Below, in pieces: positions 58,711 to 64,000 of a DNA stretch of 64,000 nucleotides. The notes below the pieces were generated by a model. It saw nothing but the letters and a program-made list of their open reading frames with translations. It searched no databases and was not told where the DNA came from. The stretch comes from CAXTSE01 sp035554115 (GTDB taxonomy: Bacteria; Actinomycetota; Actinomycetes; Actinomycetales; Microbacteriaceae). A program made the position numbers and the translations under genes. The stretch is from positions 62,001 to 126,000 of the forward strand of contig DATMIW010000029.1 in NCBI GenBank assembly GCA_035554115.1, given 5' to 3'. Every line of letters starts with the position of its first letter. Within the stretch, counting starts at the first letter, position 1.

Positions 58711-59520
58711 CTATGCGAGGCGGCGGCGCAGAGCCCACAGGGCCACGGCGCTCGCCGCCGCGACATTGAGCGAATCAACGCCGCGATCCATGGGGATCGT
58801 GACTATTGCGTCCGCAGAGGCGATGGCAGCTGTGCTCAGCCCGTCGCCTTCTGTGCCGAGCACCAGGGCAACGCGTTCAGGTGGTTGCGCCGCATAGTCG
58901 GCGAGATCGACGGCTCCCTCGTCGAGGGCTAAAGCAGCGATCTCGAATCCGGCCTCATGCAGTTGATCGGCGCCATGTGGCCATTCGTCCAGCCGGGTCC
59001 ACGGAATCTGCAGCACACTCCCCATGCTCACCCGCACACTGCGGCGGTACAGCGGGTCTGCGCAACGCGGCGTGATCAGCACTGCGTCGGCGCCCATCCC
59101 TGCGACCGCACGGAAAATCGCGCCGACGTTGGTGTGGTCCACCAGGTCTTCGAGGACGACAACCCGGTGTGCGCCCTCGAGAACCTGGGCAACGGAAGGG
59201 AGGGCTGGCCGGTGCATCGAGGCCAGGGCGCCTCGGTGCATGACGAATCCGGTGACCTGCTCAAGTACCTCGGGTTCCGCCAGGTACACCGGAACATCGT
59301 GAGCATCCAATATGGGCGCGAGGTCGGCGATCCATTTCTGTTGCAGAAGCACCGAGCGCGGTCGATGGCCTGCGGCAAGTGCACGCTCGATCACCTTCGC
59401 CGATTCGGCGAGGTACAGACCGTTTTCGGGCTCCTGCAGGCGACGCAGAACGACGTCGGTCAGGGAAACATAGTCCCGGAGGCGCGGGTCGGCCGGATCA
59501 TCGATTCGAACGATGTGCAC
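58711..59520 (-). CDS. SpoU/TrmH-family RNA 2'-O-methyltransferase
   Basis: 269 aa from GTG 59520, set by AAAGGAGG seven bases upstream. N-terminal substrate-binding part (residues 1-90), then a SPOUT knot with DLVDHTNVGAIFR, VRVSMGSVLQIP and ALVLGTEGDGLS. Methylates rRNA or tRNA; the exact site is unknown. Divergent from the Sir2 gene. Confidence 0.9.
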   Translation of the reverse strand: MHIVRIDDPADPRLRDYVSLTDVVLRRLQEPENGLYLAESAKVIERALAAGHRPRSVLLQQKWIADLAPILDAHDVPVYLAEPEVLEQVTGFVMHRGALASMHRPALPSVAQVLEGAHRVVVLEDLVDHTNVGAIFRAVAGMGADAVLITPRCADPLYRRSVRVSMGSVLQIPWTRLDEWPHGADQLHEAGFEIAALALDEGAVDLADYAAQPPERVALVLGTEGDGLSTAAIASADAIVTIPMDRGVDSLNVAAASAVALWALRRRLA

Positions 59521-59604
59521 AGTTCTCCCTCCTTTCATCTGCCCGGACATTTCCTATGACGGCGCGGCCTACTCTGGAGATGAGCTTTGCAGACAGGAGC
59601 CGCA

Positions 59605-60474
59605 GTGACATCCGCTTATCCCGCGCCGCGCGGCGTCGCAGAGTCTGCCGACCTCGTCGGGCAGGCTGCGGCGCTATTGAGCGGCCGGCAGTTCGCGGTC
59701 CTGACCGGAGCGGGTATCAGCACGGATTCCGGGATCCCCGACTATCGCGGCGCAGGAGCGCCGGTGCGCTCCCCCATGACTGTCCAGACCTTCCTCAAAG
59801 AAGAATCGGCGCGGCGACGGTATTGGGCAGGAAGCCATCTGGGCTGGCGCCGATTCGCGGCGGCGCAACCGAATGAGGGGCACCGAGCCGTCGCCGATCT
59901 CGAGCTCTCGGGCCACGCCAACGGCGTGATCACCCAGAATGTGGATGGGCTGCACCTGCGCGCCGGGTCGCGTCGCGTCGTCGACATCCACGGTTCGCTC
60001 GAGACCGTGACCTGCCTTGTTTGCGGTCAGACTTTCGCACGAGCGGCGATCGCCGAGCGGCTGACGGCCGACAACCCGTGGCTCGACACCGTCGATGCGT
60101 CTGTCATCGCGCCTGACGGCGACGTCGTGATTGAGGCCGTCGATGAGATGGTCGTGCCAGATTGCACGGTCTGCGGCGGCATCCTCAAGCCGGATGTCGT
60201 CTTTTTCGGCGAGTTCGTGCCCACCGAGAAATTCGCAGAAGCGTCAGCGCTCGTGCGTCAGGCCGAGGCGCTGCTCATCGCCGGATCATCGCTGGCCGTC
60301 AATTCTGGGATCCGCCTGCTTGATCAGGCGGCCAAACGCCGGATCCCGATCGTGATCGTCAATCGCGGCACAACAAAGGGCGATGCCCGAGCACACCTTA
60401 AGATCGATGCGGGCGCCTCTGAGGTGCTCAGCGAACTCGCCAGCATTCTGGCGATCGACAACCCGGCTGAATAA
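59605..60474 (+). CDS. Sir2-family NAD-dependent protein deacetylase
   Basis: 289 aa from GTG 59605 (AGGAG six bases upstream). GAGISTDSGIPDYR is the NAD motif, TQNVDGLHLRAG and DIHGS hold the catalytic His, and four Cys (CLVCG and CTVCGG) bind zinc. An unusually long insert (about 50 residues) lies between the two Cys pairs. Sir2 class could be deacetylase or deacylase. Confidence 0.92.
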   Translation: MTSAYPAPRGVAESADLVGQAAALLSGRQFAVLTGAGISTDSGIPDYRGAGAPVRSPMTVQTFLKEESARRRYWAGSHLGWRRFAAAQPNEGHRAVADLELSGHANGVITQNVDGLHLRAGSRRVVDIHGSLETVTCLVCGQTFARAAIAERLTADNPWLDTVDASVIAPDGDVVIEAVDEMVVPDCTVCGGILKPDVVFFGEFVPTEKFAEASALVRQAEALLIAGSSLAVNSGIRLLDQAAKRRIPIVIVNRGTTKGDARAHLKIDAGASEVLSELASILAIDNPAE

Positions 60475-60490
60475 TCCATGGGGAGACCGC

Positions 60491-61117
60491 GTGACCGAGC
60501 TTTTTCTGGTGCGTCACGGGGAGACCGATTGGAACCGCCAGCGTCGCATTCAGGGCGTTACAGATATTCCGCTGAATGAGACCGGTCGCGAGCAGGCTCG
60601 GCGCACAGGAGAACTCCTCGCACGCCGCTCATGGGATGCCGTGTACACAAGCCCTTTGGATCGCGCGCACGAGTCGGCGCGAATCATCTCCTCGCAGCTG
60701 GGACTTTCTCTGCCCACTGTTGTGCCCGAGCTGAGCGAACGCAATTACGGCGAGGCCGAGGGCATGGTGTTCACCGAAATCGAGGCACGCTACCCCGACC
60801 GAGACAGCGTGCCCGGACAGGAGACGCGGGCCGAGGTCGTCGCGCGCGTTCTGCCCGCGCTCACTGCTCTGGCTGCCGCGCACCCCGGGGAATCGCTCGT
60901 TGTCGTGTCGCACGGGGGTGCGATCCGGGCCCTTCTCAATGAAGCCGAGCCCGAGGCGTCACACGGCATGATCACGAACGGATCGATTCACAGTTTCCGG
61001 ATGGATGACGACACGCTGCGGCTTATCGCCTTCGATGACCCCATCGAGCTGGATTCGCGCGCGGCCGCGACGGGCGACGATCTCGACGAGCAGAACGCCG
61101 TCGAAGCGGCGTCCTAG
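60491..61117 (+). CDS. histidine phosphatase family protein
   Basis: 208 aa from GTG 60491. Phosphoglycerate-mutase-like RHGETDWNRQRRIQG motif with the catalytic His, and second His in VVSHGGAIRAL. May hydrolyse phosphosugars or phosphoproteins. Sixteen bases downstream of the Sir2 gene, so probably co-transcribed. Confidence 0.9.
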   Translation: MTELFLVRHGETDWNRQRRIQGVTDIPLNETGREQARRTGELLARRSWDAVYTSPLDRAHESARIISSQLGLSLPTVVPELSERNYGEAEGMVFTEIEARYPDRDSVPGQETRAEVVARVLPALTALAAAHPGESLVVVSHGGAIRALLNEAEPEASHGMITNGSIHSFRMDDDTLRLIAFDDPIELDSRAAATGDDLDEQNAVEAAS

Positions 61118-61122
61118 CCGAG

Positions 61123-62217
61123 TCACCTAGCCCGTGGCGCGGAGGCAGCACTTTCCAACACCCGCAACAGCTCGGCGGCGCTGGCTTCCCAGCTGTACCG
61201 GGTCGCGATCTTGCGCCCGGCCTCCGACATCCTGCTCCATAGTTCAGGCTCACTGAGCGACCGGATCGCGTCGGCCGCCGCCTGCGGATCCTGCGCCGCG
61301 AAGAACGTGGCTCCGCCGCTGCCCACCTCGCGAAAGATCGGGATATCGCTCAGCACCACCGGCGTCCCCGCGACCATCGCTTCGATGACCGGAATGCCGA
61401 ATCCCTCGTTGAGCGAGGCATGCACGAGGGCGAAGGCCTGCGCGAGGAGCGCCTCGTACTCGTCGTCGCGGACGCCGTTGTGAATGACGAGGCCGCCGTC
61501 CGGCGCGAGAGCCGTTAGGCGTGCTCTGTCGGCCTCTGTGATCCGACTCAAAAGGTGCAGACGATACCCCGGCAGGTGATGAAGGGCCCGGGCTAGAGTC
61601 TCGACGTTCTTGTAGGGCATGAAGGAGCCCATATAGAGCAGGTCACGGGTCTCGGGCATGGCACGCGCGGGCGGGGACGCAGGCGCCTGGTCGACGCCGT
61701 TGCGCACAATCGAAACCGGTCGACGCGTGAGTGCGTGGGTTTCGATCAGCGCACGGGTGGTCTCCGAAATGGCGACAACCTCATCCGCCTGGTTGAGCAA
61801 AATGCGCTGCGGCCACCAAGCCAGGTGGTACAGCCGCCAGATCAGACGGATGACAGGGTTGAGGTCGCGCGGAGGTGTCCGGTTCGAGTAATAGATGAGG
61901 TCGTGGACGGTTTTCACCAGTGCGTAACGGCGGCCGGCCGCTCCCATGGTCTGCATGGGGGTGAAAACCACGTCGGGGCCGAGCGCGTTGATCTGTCGAG
62001 CGACAACGAGCTCACGCACATCTGTTGGCCCCGAAATCAGCTGCCACGGCAAATCGGGCAGCAGCGCCAGCTGGCGCTCATCGCTTATGAGCATCGTCAC
62101 GGTATGTCCGGCCGCGACGGCGAGAGGCGCAAGGCAGGCCGTCAGTCGCGAGCCGAAGCGACTGATTCCGTCATGATGCTCCAGCCGCGTGTAGCGGCAA
62201 TCCACGAAAATCTTCAT
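61123..62217 (-). CDS. glycosyltransferase family 4
   Basis: 364 aa, GT-B fold. C-terminal UDP/GDP-binding signature HASLNEGFGIPVIEAMVAGTPVVLSD (given as positions 268-293) with the E-x7-E pair. N-terminal acceptor domain (1-170). Role probably in cell-surface glycans; acceptor unknown. Convergent with the phosphatase gene. Confidence 0.9.
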   Translation of the reverse strand: MKIFVDCRYTRLEHHDGISRFGSRLTACLAPLAVAAGHTVTMLISDERQLALLPDLPWQLISGPTDVRELVVARQINALGPDVVFTPMQTMGAAGRRYALVKTVHDLIYYSNRTPPRDLNPVIRLIWRLYHLAWWPQRILLNQADEVVAISETTRALIETHALTRRPVSIVRNGVDQAPASPPARAMPETRDLLYMGSFMPYKNVETLARALHHLPGYRLHLLSRITEADRARLTALAPDGGLVIHNGVRDDEYEALLAQAFALVHASLNEGFGIPVIEAMVAGTPVVLSDIPIFREVGSGGATFFAAQDPQAAADAIRSLSEPELWSRMSEAGRKIATRYSWEASAAELLRVLESAASAPRAR

Positions 62218-62228
62218 GGCCGACGGCT

Positions 62229-63131
62229 TTACGGCAGGCGAGCGAGGAACGCGCGAATTGCCGAGGCCGCACCCTCTGCCGCTTCATAGTGGATGAGGTG
62301 GCCGACCTTCGGAAGCACCACCAGTTCTGCCTGTGCCTCGGCCGGGAACAGTGCGACTGTGGCGTACTGACCATCGACGGGTGTAATCCGGTCGATGTCG
62401 CCGGCAATCATGACCGTCGGAACCGTGATCCGCGAGGCGGCCTTGCCGACCTCGGTGCTGAGCGAGGCATCAAAAGCATCGGCCACGGTTATCGGATCAC
62501 TAAATCCATTGAAGTATCGGTGGTGCTCTTCATGAATCCATTTGCGCAGAACGGGGTCGGGGGTCGTCGCAATCGATTGGCTCATAAACTGCACGATCAG
62601 CCAATTGCCCAGCAGCGCACGACCCATGCCCTGTGGCAGGCGTCGTGCCAGCCCATAAAACGCGCGAGTCAGGGCGGTGATGAACTTTCCCGCACCGCGC
62701 TCCGGATCCGTCGAGATCGGGTTGATGAGGATCAGGCCGGGCGTTGGCAGTCCGTCGGCCACCGCGTGCGAGGTGACCATCGAGCCGAATGAGTGCCCCA
62801 CGATAATCGCCTGACCACGCACTCCCAGCGCGCTGAGGAACGCGTTGAGCCACAGGCCATACCCCGCGATCGTGTGCGGAGCCTCGGTCATCGCTGACGA
62901 CACCCCGAACCCCGGAAGATCGGGGCTGATGATGTGAACATCTGGCAGAAGTGCGATAACCGGCTCGAGCCCATGATGATCACCCCGGTATCCGTGGGCG
63001 ATCACGAGGGTATGTCGTGCGTCTTTCGGGCCGTATTCCCAGTAGCGGGTGGTGCTCCCGAGCACCTCGACGGCGTCCTCGCGGATGGGAATTTCGGCGA
63101 GGGCCGCGGCATGAGGGGTCGGTACTGTCAC
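62229..63131 (-). CDS. alpha/beta hydrolase
   Basis: 300 aa from GTG 63131; an apparent extension to 63707 is antisense to treS and rejected. Nucleophile GHSFGS (about 115), oxyanion AHGYRG, Asp in GDIDRITP and His in PKVGHLIHYE. Substrate unknown. It lies 11 bases downstream of the glycosyltransferase direction and is divergent from treS with 51 bases between. Confidence 0.85.
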   Translation of the reverse strand: MTVPTPHAAALAEIPIREDAVEVLGSTTRYWEYGPKDARHTLVIAHGYRGDHHGLEPVIALLPDVHIISPDLPGFGVSSAMTEAPHTIAGYGLWLNAFLSALGVRGQAIIVGHSFGSMVTSHAVADGLPTPGLILINPISTDPERGAGKFITALTRAFYGLARRLPQGMGRALLGNWLIVQFMSQSIATTPDPVLRKWIHEEHHRYFNGFSDPITVADAFDASLSTEVGKAASRITVPTVMIAGDIDRITPVDGQYATVALFPAEAQAELVVLPKVGHLIHYEAAEGAASAIRAFLARLP

Positions 63132-63182
63132 GCTGGCGATTCTAGGCGGCGTCCCATTCTCGGCCAGCCATAGACTCGATCT

Positions 63183-64000
63183 GTGACCTTCACCGCGCCC
63201 ATCACGTTGCCCGGACTCACCCTCGACCCGCACTGGTACCGTCGGTCGGTCTTTTACCAGGTCATGGTGAGGTCGTTCGTCGACAGCAATGGCGACGGCT
63301 CCGGTGACCTCGGCGGTCTCATTTCGAAACTCGACTATCTGCAGTGGCTCGGCGTTGACGCCCTCTGGATCCCGCCGATCTTCACGTCCCCCCTTCGAGA
63401 CGGCGGGTACGACGTGGCCGACTACCTGTCGATCCTCCCGGAGTTCGGCACCGTCGATGAGTTCCGTGAACTCGTGACCAAAGCGCATGAGCGCAATATG
63501 CGCATCATCATCGACCTTCCGCTCAATCACACCTCTGACCAGCACGAATGGTTCCAGCAGTCGCGCAGCGATCCTGACGGGCCCTATGGCGACTTCTACG
63601 TGTGGAGTGACAGCGACGAGAAGTATTCCGACATCCGCATCATTTTCACGGACTATGAAGACTCCAATTGGGCCTTCGACCCGGTACGTCGGCAGTTCTA
63701 CTTCCACCGTTTCTTCTCACATCAGCCCGATCTGAACTTCGAGAATCCGGCGGTTCATAGCGCGCTCTTCGAGGTCATCAGGTTCTGGATGGATCTGGGC
63801 GTAGACGGGTTCCGGCTCGACGCGATTCCCTACCTCTACGAATCGGAAGAGGGTGGCGGCGAGGGTGAACCGGAGACTCACGAGTTCATTCGCACGGTAC
63901 GCACGATGATGGATCTCGAGTACCCCGGACGGGTCATGATTGCAGAAGCGAACCAATGGCCGTCTGAGGTTGTCGAGTTCATGGGAACCGACGAGCAGCC
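63183..64000 (+). CDS. treS: trehalose synthase (maltose alpha-D-glucosyltransferase), 5' part
   Basis: Frame open from GTG 63183 to the window edge (272 codons so far). GH13 features: YQVMVRSFVDSNGDGSGDL, DALWIPPIFTSP, DLPLNHTSDQH, FRLDAIPYLYE with the nucleophile Asp and MIAEANQWP with the acid Glu. The order and the NGDGSGD motif fit TreS, which interconverts maltose and trehalose. The C-terminus lies outside, so a fused maltokinase cannot be ruled out. Confidence 0.9.
   Translation, partial: MTFTAPITLPGLTLDPHWYRRSVFYQVMVRSFVDSNGDGSGDLGGLISKLDYLQWLGVDALWIPPIFTSPLRDGGYDVADYLSILPEFGTVDEFRELVTKAHERNMRIIIDLPLNHTSDQHEWFQQSRSDPDGPYGDFYVWSDSDEKYSDIRIIFTDYEDSNWAFDPVRRQFYFHRFFSHQPDLNFENPAVHSALFEVIRFWMDLGVDGFRLDAIPYLYESEEGGGEGEPETHEFIRTVRTMMDLEYPGRVMIAEANQWPSEVVEFMGTDEQ

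Noticed and set aside
63132..63707. N-terminal extension of the alpha/beta hydrolase
   Set aside because: Antisense to treS, whose GH13 motifs are clear on the plus strand.
1..64000. CRISPR array, rRNA genes or insertion sequences
   Set aside because: No regularly spaced repeats, no rRNA sequence and no transposase frame were seen.

Overview
The window is high-GC DNA of an actinomycete, most likely a Microbacteriaceae member. Reasons: rbpA, the pafB-pafC-tatA-tatC-helY block, an imuA/imuB/dnaE2 mutasome, LexA boxes of the TCGAAC-N4-GTTCGA type, many GTG starts and 1-4 base stop/start overlaps. It is a chromosomal segment of about 60 ordinary genes interrupted by one compact mobile element. 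Assignments come from reading motifs; no database was searched.

Layout. 1-3.6 kb: end of a homoprotocatechuate meta-cleavage operon (hpaE, hpaD, succinate-semialdehyde dehydrogenase). 3.7-20.1 kb: accessory metabolism and stress genes with several ArsR/TetR regulators, an FMN monooxygenase with an aldehyde dehydrogenase, a CDF metal exporter, catalase and esterases. 20.3-26.87 kb: a filamentous (inovirus-like) prophage. 26.9-44.4 kb: conserved housekeeping genes (Nudix, SDR, NfeD/SPFH, RbpA, Lnt, HelY, TatAC, PafBC, FKBP, TrmI, PAC2, UppP, M20 peptidase). 44.5 kb: tRNA-Leu(GAG). 45.9-56.6 kb: DNA damage tolerance genes (imuA, imuB, dnaE2, a helicase, dinB). 56.7-64 kb: small membrane proteins, a D,D-carboxypeptidase, an rRNA/tRNA methylase, Sir2, a glycosyltransferase and the start of trehalose synthase, cut by the window edge.

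The main discovery is the 20.3-26.87 kb element. Its minus strand carries, in order: a single-stranded-DNA-binding-like protein, seven membrane proteins of 27-59 aa joined by overlapping stop/start codons, a 55-aa coat-like protein behind a perfect ribosome site, a 12-bp hairpin, a 592-aa secreted Cys-rich anchored protein (pIII-like), a 90-aa membrane protein, a Zot/pI-like ATPase and an HUH rolling-circle Rep. No integrase is present. Both ends carry dif-like Xer sites sharing 12 identical bases, so the excised circle would be 6,542 bp. The dif-like site lies inside the rep reading frame. Joining the two ends restores one 450-codon rep, so integration cuts about 100 residues off Rep and excision restores them. 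A near-consensus LexA box lies in the element's control region, suggesting SOS control. The right-hand site keeps a canonical-looking XerC arm, so the window probably contains the chromosomal dif and hence the replication terminus.

Other points: the Pup-proteasome genes that normally sit between trmI and pafBC are absent; a lipoprotein gene on the opposite strand splits imuA from imuB, and each half has its own SOS box; a GNAT gene and one further gene survive only as fragments.
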